A DNA stretch of 64,000 nt from Clostridiales bacterium VE202-21 (GCA_000509105.1 BAIF02000004.1:1-64000), one strand, 5' to 3'. Shown: positions 1 to 9,088, counted from the stretch's first letter. Notes: generated from the letters alone by a model not told the origin. Program-made: numbers and translations.

Positions 1-45
1 AGCCGCCCGCCGGGAAGACATCTAGTGTTTTCCCGACGGGCGGCT
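1..45 (-). terminator. Hairpin downstream of the spoIIQ-like gene
   Basis: A 45-nt inverted repeat pairs AGCCGCCCG with CGGGCGGCT and TTCCCG with CGGGAA around a short loop. It lies about 30 nt after the spoIIQ-like stop codon on the minus strand. A T-tract would fall outside the window, so terminator function is likely but not proven. Confidence 0.6.
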
Positions 46-76
46 GCTCCATGCGCCTGGATGGCGTCCCTCCCCC

Positions 77-817
77 TTAAGACTCCATAAAGTCCATAGG
101 ATTCACAGGAGCCCCATCTTTGAGCACCTCGAAGTAAAGGTTCGGCCCTTCCACGCTATAATATTTTGTTGGTTCGCTCAGATATCCGACTGTCTGGCCT
201 GCATCTACATAATCTCCGACCTCCAGCGGCACTTCCTTGAGCTGCCCGTATACTGCGCTGTATCCGTTTCCCATATCCAGGGTGACTGTGGTACCTGTCT
301 GGGCGGACTGTTCTACATTTGTAACAACGCCCGGTGCGGATGCACCGATCATTTCTCCAACCTGGCCGCCAATAATCAGTGCCGGATTGTACTTATACTG
401 TTCCAATGTTGAAAAGTATACCGTTTTGTCCATACTGTAGTTGATCAGTACTGCGCCGCTTGCCGGCCATGTGAGCAGGCTCTCCTCGCTGAAATATACT
501 TGTGCGGTATTCCCTGCTGTCTCCGCATTTCCTGCGGAACTGTCCTGCGCGCTTTCATTCTCTTCGGTGTCATTTTCTGTTGATGTATTACCTTCTGCTT
601 CCGGCAGGACAATATCATTGGTTGTCGTTGCCTCGCTCTTTTCTTTTGTTAGCTGTTCAGTCTGTTCCTCTGCTTTAGCCAGCTGCTGGTTCAATTTTTT
701 ATTATAATTGTTGAATGTATATGCTCCAACCATTACAATGACAGCAACAAAGCAGATCACGATTCCGACTGCTGCGCCCTTTCCTTTTAATAAAGATGGC
801 TTTTCATTCTTATTCAT
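77..817 (-). CDS. spoIIQ: SpoIIQ-like sporulation protein with degenerate LytM/M23 domain
   Basis: This is a predicted forespore membrane protein that would form part of the SpoIIQ-SpoIIIA channel between forespore and mother cell (family knowledge). The 246-residue protein has one N-terminal membrane helix (about residues 15-36), an acidic Ser/Thr/Glu-rich linker (about 45-95) and a C-terminal LytM/M23-type fold. The zinc ligands of active M23 peptidases are not visible: the usual HxH is replaced by YGQ, and the HxxxD region reads NPALIIGG. A structural rather than peptidase role is therefore likely. The ATG at 817 is chosen because AGAGG sits 8 nt upstream; a GTG and an ATG further up lie too close to it. 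The gene follows spoIID by 42 nt, and that pairing supports the name. Confidence 0.8.
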   Translation of the reverse strand: MNKNEKPSLLKGKGAAVGIVICFVAVIVMVGAYTFNNYNKKLNQQLAKAEEQTEQLTKEKSEATTTNDIVLPEAEGNTSTENDTEENESAQDSSAGNAETAGNTAQVYFSEESLLTWPASGAVLINYSMDKTVYFSTLEQYKYNPALIIGGQVGEMIGASAPGVVTNVEQSAQTGTTVTLDMGNGYSAVYGQLKEVPLEVGDYVDAGQTVGYLSEPTKYYSVEGPNLYFEVLKDGAPVNPMDFMES

Positions 818-859
818 ATTCATCACCTCTGGCTATATTTTTGCCAGAAAAATGACGCC

Positions 860-1849
860 TTATTCTATTTTTGTAAATATTTCTCCGCCATCTGTCAGAT
901 TTGTTCCCTCAAAAAAATTTTGCAGTATTTCTTCGCAGCTTTTCCCCTCTTTTGCCATCTCGTTTGCCGTCCACTGGCTCATCCCCAGGCCGTGCCCTTT
1001 TCCCATAGTCGTAATCCGAAGGCCCCCGTCCGCCTCCTGCAAAGAGAATGCACTGGACGCCAGTGACAGAGCCTCCCGGAACTGTTCGCCGCTGCAGACC
1101 GTATCACCGATCCGCATCTGTGATACATATCCCGCAGAATCATAGGCTTGTATTTCAAAATCAGAGAAACTGTAGGTTTTTTCTGCATTTTCTTTATCCA
1201 CGGCCACCAGAAACGGCTGACACTTGGCCTGTATTTCCTTGTACTCCATGTTATAAACATGCATCTCGTCCTCGGCTTCTTTATCCTTAGGACATTCTTT
1301 TACCGCCAGATAGGGGCAGTCTTCATTTCCCAGAACCTCCTGTCCGCTTCTTGTTTTACCATTGCTGGCCTGGTGGAACGGTACCATTGCATACGTGTCA
1401 TTATAGTATAACACCTGATTTCCGGTCTCATCCATTGCCTTTTTTAACTTTTTGTAATAAGTTTCAAACTCCTTGGCACTCCACTTTTTTTCCAGAGATT
1501 TCGTATCCAGGTAATTGTCCTCCAGCAGCTTATCCTCACTGCTGTCCAATGTCTGGTAGAGGTTGGTGCGAATCAGAACTGCCTGCGCTTTCAGCGCTTC
1601 TTCTTCATAATTTCCGGGCATTTCTTTTGCAAGCATGCCCAGAAAATATTCGTCCCAGGGCACCTTGATTACCTGATCACTTCCATCCTCCGATGTTTTC
1701 TTCACCTGCACATAAGCACCGCCATTTTTTCCGTTTACTTCCATATCTGCGCCATTTACAAAAACCGCGACCACATAGGGAAGCAGAATTAAAATAAGCA
1801 AAAATGAACAGACGGTTTTGACTTTTTGCTGCATATAACGTTGTCCCAT
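860..1849 (-). CDS. spoIID: Stage II sporulation protein D (SpoIID)
   Basis: SpoIID is the peptidoglycan lytic transglycosylase of the engulfment machinery and acts on the mother-cell membrane side (family knowledge). The 329-residue protein has an N-terminal membrane helix (about residues 10-30) followed by the SpoIID domain. That domain includes LAKEMPGNYEEEALKAQAV, carrying the glutamate expected at the catalytic position, and the late motif GKGHGLGMSQW. The ATG at 1849 is preferred over upstream in-frame codons because GGAGGG lies 8 nt before it. That ribosome site lies inside a hairpin followed by six T residues (see the 1849-1886 entry). Together with the downstream spoIIQ-like gene it forms a sporulation pair. 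Confidence 0.88.
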   Translation of the reverse strand: MGQRYMQQKVKTVCSFLLILILLPYVVAVFVNGADMEVNGKNGGAYVQVKKTSEDGSDQVIKVPWDEYFLGMLAKEMPGNYEEEALKAQAVLIRTNLYQTLDSSEDKLLEDNYLDTKSLEKKWSAKEFETYYKKLKKAMDETGNQVLYYNDTYAMVPFHQASNGKTRSGQEVLGNEDCPYLAVKECPKDKEAEDEMHVYNMEYKEIQAKCQPFLVAVDKENAEKTYSFSDFEIQAYDSAGYVSQMRIGDTVCSGEQFREALSLASSAFSLQEADGGLRITTMGKGHGLGMSQWTANEMAKEGKSCEEILQNFFEGTNLTDGGEIFTKIE

Positions 1850-1886
1850 AAAAAAGCCCTCCATATATATATTATATGAAGGGCTC
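1849..1886 (-). promoter_or_regulatory. Hairpin with U-tract overlapping the spoIID ribosome binding site
   Basis: On the minus strand AGCCCT (1880-1885) pairs with AGGGCT (1855-1860), and CATATA (1873-1878) with TATATG (1862-1867), separated by one mismatch. The run TTTTTT follows and ends at the spoIID ATG. The Shine-Dalgarno GGAGGG forms part of the 3' arm. The structure resembles an intrinsic terminator or an RBS-sequestering hairpin. Confidence 0.55.
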
Positions 1887-1907
1887 AAAGGGGTCAGACC
1901 CCTTTTT
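1887..1907. terminator. Short hairpin between the membrane-protein gene and spoIID
   Basis: AAAGGGG-TCAGA-CCCCTTTTTT forms a 7-bp stem with a T-run on the plus strand. On the minus strand it directly follows the stop codon of the upstream membrane-protein gene but has only three T residues. A weak terminator is possible. Confidence 0.5.
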
Positions 1908-2962
1908 TATAAGTCACTATTTTCTTTCTTTTCTGTGTACTCCTCGTAAGTCTGGGTACCCTGTGGCGGCTTCTGCGTTTCTACGTCAGTCTCTGGCCCG
2001 GATACCTTTTCTTCTGTTTTGGATTCCGTATCCGGCAGAATAATTACTGACGGCTCCGGCTCCTCCTCTGAAACAGGAGACTTTGGTTCTGATACCGGTG
2101 CTTCAGGCGTCACAGAAGGTACTGGAGGAACGGGAGGTACAGGCGGCGTACTCATATCCGGTGTTGTGGGAGGCGCTGTGGTTTCCGGTGCTGCAGGTTC
2201 TTCCTGCACTGCCTCCTGGGGCGCAGGTACTGCGGTATATGGCCCCGGCATAGATCCGGCCGGCGGCATAGTTGGGTAACCCGGCTGGATAAACGGTCGT
2301 CCCAGATCTGGCTCCATTCCCGGATTAAAGTTCCTGTTGCGCATTGCGAAGAGGCAGATGGACTCGTAAAGAGGAACCACCATGCACAGTACTGCGTGAG
2401 CAATGGACATGTTTTTGGAAGTAAACTTCTCAAGAATCTGGTGATTTACAAGAACGCTCAGTACTTTATAGAAGGCACTGTACACGATAGCAGCAATCAC
2501 CCAGATAATTGCTATGATGATAATTCCCATGATCATACCACTGCTGATATGTGAGGATGTACCGCCCCCATGGCTGTATAAAGCACTGGAATAGAGGCTG
2601 GAAAACGCTCCCAGTCCGACTATCCATACGATCATATAAAAAATAAAGTTAACCACACCGAAGATAAACGGCATTGCAAGGAGCCAGATCCCCGGATTTT
2701 TGATGGTTTTGGATTTGAGGGTAATGCTTCCGCCCAGCTCTCCATGGAGATATGTCCTGGCAAACGGAATAAACGCGAGCCAAGGATACTCCATCCCCTG
2801 TCTCTTTGCAATGGTATACATACCGATTCCTTTGAATATATAACTGATTACGTAGAAAATGAACCATACTGCAAGCACGATCAGATAAATGGCCAGAATC
2901 CCAGTAAGCATAGAATCCACCGGTGAGTTATAAGTATAAGTGTAGCTGTCATAATAATCCAT
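1907..2962 (-). CDS. Multipass membrane protein with proline-rich C-terminal tail, function unknown
   Basis: I do not recognise a named family. The 351-residue protein has about four hydrophobic segments (roughly residues 18-43, 88-118, 141-172 and 186-206). A long Pro/Glu/Thr/Ser-rich tail (about 210-351) begins with PG-rich repeats and ends with an acidic and lysine stretch. This layout, a small membrane core plus a disordered tail, is common in Firmicute signal-peptidase-like or DUF5684-type proteins, but that assignment is a guess. AGGAGG 5 nt before the ATG overlaps the glgP stop codon, so the gene is probably translated in the ileS-glgP operon. Confidence 0.7.
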   Translation of the reverse strand: MDYYDSYTYTYNSPVDSMLTGILAIYLIVLAVWFIFYVISYIFKGIGMYTIAKRQGMEYPWLAFIPFARTYLHGELGGSITLKSKTIKNPGIWLLAMPFIFGVVNFIFYMIVWIVGLGAFSSLYSSALYSHGGGTSSHISSGMIMGIIIIAIIWVIAAIVYSAFYKVLSVLVNHQILEKFTSKNMSIAHAVLCMVVPLYESICLFAMRNRNFNPGMEPDLGRPFIQPGYPTMPPAGSMPGPYTAVPAPQEAVQEEPAAPETTAPPTTPDMSTPPVPPVPPVPSVTPEAPVSEPKSPVSEEEPEPSVIILPDTESKTEEKVSGPETDVETQKPPQGTQTYEEYTEKKENSDL

Positions 2963-2971
2963 AAATGCCTC

Positions 2972-5446
2972 CTATTCCGGCTGTCCTGACGGAACATCCA
3001 CTTTTTCGAGTTTCCAGATATCCTTTACATACTCCTCAATTGTCCGGTCTGAGGTGAACTTCCCGCTGCATGCAGTATTCATCATTGCCATTTTCGACCA
3101 TCTCTGTACGTCACGGTAGGCAGCCTCCACTTTTTTCTGCGCCTCTGCGTACGCGCGGAAATCCTTCAGAATAAAGTAAGTATCGGGCCTGTTTGTGCAA
3201 TGTGTATTTAAAAGGGAGTTGTACAGGTTCTTGTACATCTCGTGGTTGCCGCCCGCATAGGTGCCGTCCATCAGCTGGTCTACTACACGTTTGAGCTCCC
3301 AGTCATTAAAGTAAATGTCAATCGGATTATAGCCGCCGTTTTTCTCGTAGTTAATAACCTCCTCGGAAGTTAACCCGAAGATAAATGCATTCTCCGCTCC
3401 GACTTCCTCCACGATCTCCACATTGGCACCGTCCATTGTTCCCAGGGTCGGTGCGCCGTTGAGCATGAACTTCATATTTCCGGTGCCGGATGCCTCCTTG
3501 GACGCGGTCGAGATCTGCTCGCTCACATCCGCTGCCGCAAACAGAAGCTCCGCATTGGATACGCGGTAATCTTCGATAAATACAACTTTCAGCTTGCCAT
3601 TGATGCTTCTGTCATTGTTCACCACATCCGCTACGGAGTTGATCAGCTTGATTGTCTCTTTGGCTCTGAGATAACCTGCCGCGGCCTTTGCTCCAAAGAT
3701 AAATGTCCTTGGATAAAATGACATCTCCGGATGCTCCTTGATCTGATTGTACAGATACATAATGTGCAGAATATTCAGCAGCTGACGCTTGTATTCGTGA
3801 AGTCTCTTCACCTGCACATCAAAGATCGAGGTAGGATCCACATCGATTCCATTATTTTCTTTGATATATTTTGCAAGGCGTACTTTGTTCTGATACTTGA
3901 TCTGCATAAATTCTTTTCTTGCGCGCTCATCATTCACCAGCGGCTTCAGGTTGCCGATCAAAGATAAATCCGTGATCCATCCGTCCCCAATCCTTTCCGT
4001 GATCCAATCCGCAAGAAGCGGGTTACCATGGAGGAGAAAACGTCTCTGTGTGATCCCGTTTGTTTTATTATTAAACTTCTCCGGCATCATGTCATAGAAA
4101 TCCTTCAGTTCCTGATTTTTCAGGATCTCCGTGTGCAGCCTTGCCACACCGTTAACGGAGAAACCGGCTATAATCGCCATATGCGCCATGCGCACCTGAT
4201 TGTCCCTGAGGATTGCCACTTTTCTGACCTTCTCCTCATTGCCCGGATATTTGGCGCGGACCTCCTGCAGGAAACGGCGGTCGATCTCCTGGACGATCTG
4301 GTAAATACGCGGAAGCAGCTTAGAAAACAGATCGATCGGCCATTTTTCCAGCGCCTCTGCCATAATCGTATGGTTGGTATAGGCACAGGTCTTTGTGGTC
4401 ACTTCCCATGCTTCCTCCCAGGTCAGGCCTTCCACATCAATGAGCAGCCTCATCAGCTCCGGAACAGCAACCGTCGGATGCGTATCATTCATCTGGATTG
4501 CCACCTTCTCATAAAGCTTTTTGATGTCGTCGTGGTCCTTTTTATACTTCGCAATCAGGGCCTGCAGGCTGGCTGAGATAAAGAAATACTGCTGTTTCAG
4601 CCTCAGCTCCTTGCCGGCATAGTGGTTATCGTTGGGATAGAGCACATCCACGATCATCTTGGCAAGGTTCTCCTGCTCGACCGCCTTATGGTAGTCCCCT
4701 CTGTCAAATGATTCCAGGGAAAAGTTCGTAATCGGCTCTGCATCCCATATCCGCAGTGTATTTACCACATGGTTCCCATAGCCGACGATCGGCATATCAT
4801 AGGGTATCGCGCGTACAGATTCATAGTTCTCCTGAATAAACTTATCTCTGCCGGTCTCCGGATCCTTTTCAAAACGGATCGTACCGCCGAAGCGCACCTC
4901 TTTTGCGTACTCTTGTCTGCGCAGCTCGAAAGGATTGCCTTCCTTAAGCCAGTCATCGGGTGTCTCTATCTGGTAGCCGTTCTCAATCTTCTGCTTAAAC
5001 ATCCCATAACGGTAGCGGATACCGCATCCGTATGCAGGGTAGTTCAATGTTGCCAGTGAATCCAGGAAGCATGCGGCCAGACGTCCCAGACCTCCGTTTC
5101 CAAGCGCCGCATCCGGCTCCTGATCCTCAATCACGTTCAGATCGATATTCATCTCCTTTAGCGCTTCCCTCACGTCCCCGTACGCAGTCATATTAATCAG
5201 GTTATTGCCCAGGGCGCGGCCCATCAGAAATTCCATGGACATGTAATATACCGTCTTAGCATCCTGTTTCCTGTACTCCGCCTGCGTTGCCAGCCAGTCA
5301 TCAATGATGATATCTTTCACGGCATAGGACACCGCCTGGAATATCTGCTGCGGCGTCGCCTCCTCTATCTTCTTCCGGTACAATGTTTTCACATTGTCCC
5401 GGACAATTTCTTTGAAAACTTCTTTTTCAAATCGCTTACTATACAT
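2972..5446 (-). CDS. glgP: Glycogen/starch/maltodextrin phosphorylase
   Basis: GlgP is a cytosolic PLP enzyme that releases glucose-1-phosphate from alpha-1,4-glucans. The 824-residue length is typical of GT35 phosphorylases. The PLP-lysine signature EASGTGNMKFMLNGAPTLGT is present, as are the family motifs ALGNGGLGRLAACFLDS and NDTHPTVAVPELMR. The ATG at 5446 lies 5 nt after the ileS stop codon and matches the usual N-terminus. An in-frame codon 60 nt upstream would overlap ileS and has no ribosome site. The tight spacing implies co-transcription with ileS, an unusual pairing of translation and glycogen metabolism. The gene is intact. Confidence 0.95.
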   Translation of the reverse strand: MYSKRFEKEVFKEIVRDNVKTLYRKKIEEATPQQIFQAVSYAVKDIIIDDWLATQAEYRKQDAKTVYYMSMEFLMGRALGNNLINMTAYGDVREALKEMNIDLNVIEDQEPDAALGNGGLGRLAACFLDSLATLNYPAYGCGIRYRYGMFKQKIENGYQIETPDDWLKEGNPFELRRQEYAKEVRFGGTIRFEKDPETGRDKFIQENYESVRAIPYDMPIVGYGNHVVNTLRIWDAEPITNFSLESFDRGDYHKAVEQENLAKMIVDVLYPNDNHYAGKELRLKQQYFFISASLQALIAKYKKDHDDIKKLYEKVAIQMNDTHPTVAVPELMRLLIDVEGLTWEEAWEVTTKTCAYTNHTIMAEALEKWPIDLFSKLLPRIYQIVQEIDRRFLQEVRAKYPGNEEKVRKVAILRDNQVRMAHMAIIAGFSVNGVARLHTEILKNQELKDFYDMMPEKFNNKTNGITQRRFLLHGNPLLADWITERIGDGWITDLSLIGNLKPLVNDERARKEFMQIKYQNKVRLAKYIKENNGIDVDPTSIFDVQVKRLHEYKRQLLNILHIMYLYNQIKEHPEMSFYPRTFIFGAKAAAGYLRAKETIKLINSVADVVNNDRSINGKLKVVFIEDYRVSNAELLFAAADVSEQISTASKEASGTGNMKFMLNGAPTLGTMDGANVEIVEEVGAENAFIFGLTSEEVINYEKNGGYNPIDIYFNDWELKRVVDQLMDGTYAGGNHEMYKNLYNSLLNTHCTNRPDTYFILKDFRAYAEAQKKVEAAYRDVQRWSKMAMMNTACSGKFTSDRTIEEYVKDIWKLEKVDVPSGQPE

Positions 5447-5451
5447 ATAAC

Positions 5452-8400
5452 TTACATCCCTTCTTTCATTACGCCCATTGTAACAGCCTCGCCGTTTATC
5501 TTCCATTTCTTCACATAGCCTGCCGGTTCTGCCTTCACAACTTCGTTTGCGAGTACTTCGCTTCCGATCTCTTTCCCGTGCTTTGCAAAGACACCTTCTG
5601 CTTTTGCGCTTCCCGCGTAAGTCACTTTGATCTTATCCATGACTTCAAAGTCTGCTTCCTTACGCATCGTCTGGATCTTGCTGATAATCTCTCTAACAAA
5701 ACCTTCCTCTAACAGTTCTTCTGACAGGTTCGTATCCAGAACAACGGTAATACCGTTATCATTTTCAGACACATAACCCTCCATCTGCGCCGTGTCAATC
5801 AGCAGGTCTTCCTTAAACAGAGTAATCTCCTGGCCGCTGATATCCAGCTTTAATGCTCCCGTCTCATTAATCTCGTCCATAGCAGCATTGCCGTCGAGAC
5901 TGTCCAGAGCAGACTTGATTCCACCTAACATCTTACCATACTTTGGCCCGACTGTCTTTAACTGTGGTTTAAAACTATATGAAGTAAAGTCTCTCACATC
6001 CTCTGTAAACTTCATATTCTTTACATTCAGCTCATCTTCAACGATTTCCTGATAAAATTCCGGAAGATCAAACCCTGCCTTCACAAACATCTGGCCGATT
6101 GGCTGACGGTTCTTGATATTAGCAGTATTGCGGCACGCGCGTCCCATTACAACCAGCTTCAGGACATTCGCCATATTGGATTCCAGCTCCCCATCGATAT
6201 AAGTCTCGTTGACAACCGGGAAATCACAGAGATGGATACTCTCCAAGGCCCCACTGTCAATGCTGCATACCAGGTTCTGATAGATCTCTTCTGTCATAAA
6301 CGGAATCATCGGCGCCGCCACCTTTGCAACGGTCACGAGCGCAGTGTACAGCGTCATATACGCATTGATCTTATCCTGCTCCATACCCTTTGCCCAGAAA
6401 CGTTCCCTGCTTCTTCTGACATACCAGTTGCTCATGTCATCCACAAAGTCCTGCAGCGCCCTTGCGCTCTCCGGTATCCTGTAATTTTCAAGGTTCTCAT
6501 CCACTGTCTTTATCAGTGTATTCAGTTTGGACAGCAGCCATTTATCCATAACACTCAGTTTTTCATAATCCAGGCTGTATTTCGTTGCATCAAATTCATC
6601 TATATTTGCATACAATACAAAAAATGCATAGGTATTCCACAGCGTTCCCATAAACTTACGCTGTCCCTCTGTCACTGCTTTTCCGTGGAAGCGGTTCGGC
6701 AGCCACGGTGCGCTGTTCACATAGAAGTACCAGCGGATTGCATCCGCGCCATACTGATTCAGCGCATCAAACGGATCCACAGCATTTCCCTTGGACTTGC
6801 TCATCTTCTGGCCATTCTCATCCTGCACATGGCCGAGCACGATGACATTCTTGTATGGCGACTTATTAAAGAGCAGAGTAGAGATTGCCAGCAGAGAATA
6901 GAACCATCCTCTCGTCTGGTCCACAGCCTCTGATATAAAGTCTGCCGGGAACTGCTGTTCAAACAGTTCTTTATTTTCAAACGGATAGTGGTGCTGTGCA
7001 AACGGCATGGAACCGCTGTCAAACCAGCAGTCAATCACCTCCGGCACGCGGTGCATCTCTTTGCCGCAGACCGGGCATTTTATCGTAACATCATCAATAT
7101 ACGGGCGGTGAAGCTCGATATCATCCGGACAGTTATCGGACATGGACTTCAGTTCTTCAATACTTCCGATGGAGTGCTGATGTCCGCACTCACACTCCCA
7201 GATATTCAGAGGCGTGCCCCAGTAACGGTTGCGGCTGATCCCCCAATCCTGCACATTCTCCAGCCAGTCGCCGAAACGTCCCTTCCCGATGCTCTCAGGG
7301 ATCCAGTTGATCGTATTGTTATTGGCAATCAGATCGTCCTTCACGGCAGTCATATTGATGAACCAGGATTCGCGCGCGTAATAGATCAGCGGCGTATCGC
7401 ATCTCCAACAGTGCGGATAGCTGTGCTCGAACTTCGGAGCATCAAAGAGAAGCCCTCTCTCCTCCAGGTCTTTAAGCACCATCGGATCCGCTTTCTTTAC
7501 GAAGACTTCGGCAAATGGCGTGGACTCCGCCATATTACCCTTTTCATCTACAAGCTGTACAAACGGCAGTCCATAACTTCTCCCAACATTCGCATCGTCC
7601 TCACCAAAGGCAGGGGCAATGTGTACAATACCGGTACCATCCGTCAGTGTAACGTAGGAATCACAAGTCACATAGAACGCCTTCTTATTCTGTTTCGCAG
7701 CCCCCTCCGCCGCACAGGCAAACAGAGGCTCATATTCCTTGTATTCCAGATCCTTTCCTTTATATGTCTCCAGAATCTCATATGCCGGCTTATCCTCTTC
7801 TGCCAGCTTGCCAAGTACCGTATCCAGCAGTGCCTGTGCCATATAATACACATAGCCGTCTGCTGCTTTTACCTTCACATAATCCTCCACCGGGTTCACG
7901 CAGAGAGCCAGATTAGAAGGCAGTGTCCAAGGCGTAGTTGTCCATGCCAGAATATAAGCATCCTCATCCTTCACCTTAAATCTGACAATCGCAGATCGCT
8001 CCTTGACATCCTTATATCCCTGTGCCACTTCCTGGGCAGACAGAGGAGTCCCGCACCGCGGGCAGTAAGGTACAATCTTAAATCCCTTATAAAGAAGGCC
8101 CTTGTCCCAGATCTGTTTCAGCCCCCACCACTCGGATTCGATAAAATTATTATCATAGGTCACATAGGGATGTTCCATATCAGCCCAAAACCCAACCGTA
8201 CTGGAGAAATCTTCCCACATTCCCTTATATTTCCAAACACTCTCTTTACACTTATCGATAAAAGGCTCCAGGCCATATTCCTCAATCTGATCCTTCCCGT
8301 CGAGTCCCAGAAGCTTTTCCACCTCCAGCTCAACCGGAAGCCCATGCGTATCCCATCCGGCTTTACGCGGGACCATATACCCCTTCATTGTGCGGTATCT

Positions 8401-8607
8401 CGGAATCATATCCTTGATAACGCGCGTCAGCACATGTCCGATATGAGGCTTCCCGTTAGCGGTCGGAGGCCCGTCATAGAATGTATACTCAGGGCAGCCT
8501 TCCCTCTCCTCCATACTTTTCCGGAAAATATTATTATCAGCCCAAAACTTTTCAACTTCTTTTTCACGCTCAACAAAATTCATATCCGTAGAAACTTTCT
8601 TATACAT
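5452..8607 (-). CDS. ileS: Isoleucyl-tRNA synthetase (long type-II-like form)
   Basis: IleS is a class I synthetase that charges tRNA-Ile in the cytosol. At 1051 residues it matches the longer form that resembles eukaryotic IleRS. The HIGH signature reads PTANGKPHIGH (about residues 48-58) and the KMSKS loop reads KMSKSKGN. The CP1 editing region, including TTTPWTLPSNLAL, is complete. The start at 8607 is preceded by AAAGGA at a rather long spacing. Expression is controlled by an Ile-specific T-box about 200 nt upstream, so uncharged tRNA-Ile should switch on the whole ileS-glgP transcript. No damage was seen. Confidence 0.97.
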   Translation of the reverse strand: MYKKVSTDMNFVEREKEVEKFWADNNIFRKSMEEREGCPEYTFYDGPPTANGKPHIGHVLTRVIKDMIPRYRTMKGYMVPRKAGWDTHGLPVELEVEKLLGLDGKDQIEEYGLEPFIDKCKESVWKYKGMWEDFSSTVGFWADMEHPYVTYDNNFIESEWWGLKQIWDKGLLYKGFKIVPYCPRCGTPLSAQEVAQGYKDVKERSAIVRFKVKDEDAYILAWTTTPWTLPSNLALCVNPVEDYVKVKAADGYVYYMAQALLDTVLGKLAEEDKPAYEILETYKGKDLEYKEYEPLFACAAEGAAKQNKKAFYVTCDSYVTLTDGTGIVHIAPAFGEDDANVGRSYGLPFVQLVDEKGNMAESTPFAEVFVKKADPMVLKDLEERGLLFDAPKFEHSYPHCWRCDTPLIYYARESWFINMTAVKDDLIANNNTINWIPESIGKGRFGDWLENVQDWGISRNRYWGTPLNIWECECGHQHSIGSIEELKSMSDNCPDDIELHRPYIDDVTIKCPVCGKEMHRVPEVIDCWFDSGSMPFAQHHYPFENKELFEQQFPADFISEAVDQTRGWFYSLLAISTLLFNKSPYKNVIVLGHVQDENGQKMSKSKGNAVDPFDALNQYGADAIRWYFYVNSAPWLPNRFHGKAVTEGQRKFMGTLWNTYAFFVLYANIDEFDATKYSLDYEKLSVMDKWLLSKLNTLIKTVDENLENYRIPESARALQDFVDDMSNWYVRRSRERFWAKGMEQDKINAYMTLYTALVTVAKVAAPMIPFMTEEIYQNLVCSIDSGALESIHLCDFPVVNETYIDGELESNMANVLKLVVMGRACRNTANIKNRQPIGQMFVKAGFDLPEFYQEIVEDELNVKNMKFTEDVRDFTSYSFKPQLKTVGPKYGKMLGGIKSALDSLDGNAAMDEINETGALKLDISGQEITLFKEDLLIDTAQMEGYVSENDNGITVVLDTNLSEELLEEGFVREIISKIQTMRKEADFEVMDKIKVTYAGSAKAEGVFAKHGKEIGSEVLANEVVKAEPAGYVKKWKINGEAVTMGVMKEGM

Positions 8608-8639
8608 AACTCATCTCTTTCCTTTCTATTAAAATGAAT

Positions 8640-8765
8640 CCTTATACACACAAAGCGGTTTTTCCCGCTTTAGCTCCTCACCCATGAGGGGCTTGCACAC
8701 TTTGGCGCCGCCGCGGTGCCGCTTTGCGGCTATATACCTTATCGCGGCGTGTGCATCCTCCCGGA
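8640..8765 (-). other. Extra structured region in the ileS 5' leader
   Basis: This leader segment lies between the T-box terminator and ileS and is longer than a T-box needs. On the minus strand GCACAC (near 8750) can pair with GTGTGC (near 8700) around GC-rich arms built from GCCGC/GCGGC. A hairpin AGCCCCTCA/TGAGGAGCT and a hairpin AAAGCGG/CCGCTTT follow. No open reading frame was seen. Its function is unknown; it could be a stability or processing element. Confidence 0.45.
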
Positions 8766-8768
8766 GGG

Positions 8769-8815
8769 TTTTTATGATATGGGAAATTCCTTTGGAATTT
8801 CCCATATCATAAAAA
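8769..8815. repeat. Perfect 22-bp inverted repeat in the ileS leader
   Basis: TTTTTATGATATGGGAAATTCC and its exact reverse complement are separated by three bases. The inner stem runs 8774-8790 against 8794-8810, and the flanking T and A runs extend it. It abuts and partly overlaps the T-tract of the T-box terminator, so it could act as a second terminator or compete with the first. Confidence 0.75.
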
Positions 8816-9058
8816 AGCTTCCGCCCTGTAATAGGACGAAAGCTTTAACTATCGTTTTACCACCTGTTACAACATACTCGGACTGCCTGTTCCTGCCCTG
8901 TATATGCGTTCCCGTAACGGAGGAACTCCGTCAGCCTCTACTGCTTACGTTTCGAGGACTGCGACTCAGAAGTGATGTTCAGAAACACCTTACTCATACC
9001 GGACTCCCACCGCCTCCGGCTCGCTGCAAATTTCAGATAAATCCTACTGTCTTCGTCA
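8811..9058 (-). promoter_or_regulatory. T-box leader, isoleucine-specific (AUC specifier)
   Basis: On the minus strand the leader shows an AGTAGG S-turn motif near the start of Stem I and a distal-loop region with GCGAGCCGGAGGCGGTGGGAG. A specifier loop follows with GAACATCACTTCTGAG, placing the Ile codon ATC at 8974-8976. The T-box sequence GGTGGTAAAACGAT is at 8851-8864. The terminator stem AAAGCTTTCGTCCT/AGGGCGGAAGCTTTTTT is at 8811-8846. Uncharged tRNA-Ile should pair with specifier and T-box and favour the antiterminator (family knowledge). Confidence 0.93.
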
Positions 9059-9088
9059 TTGTCTTTCCTGTTTTGTCTGCACAGGGAT

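Noticed and set aside
6988-8637. A 549-codon open frame on the plus strand
   Set aside because: It is antisense to ileS, which has complete synthetase motifs; the antisense translation has no recognisable domains and runs into the leader.
8700-8730. A second T-box-like GCGGCACCGCG in the ileS leader
   Set aside because: It lacks the TGG that pairs with tRNA NCCA; the true T-box with terminator is at 8811-8864.
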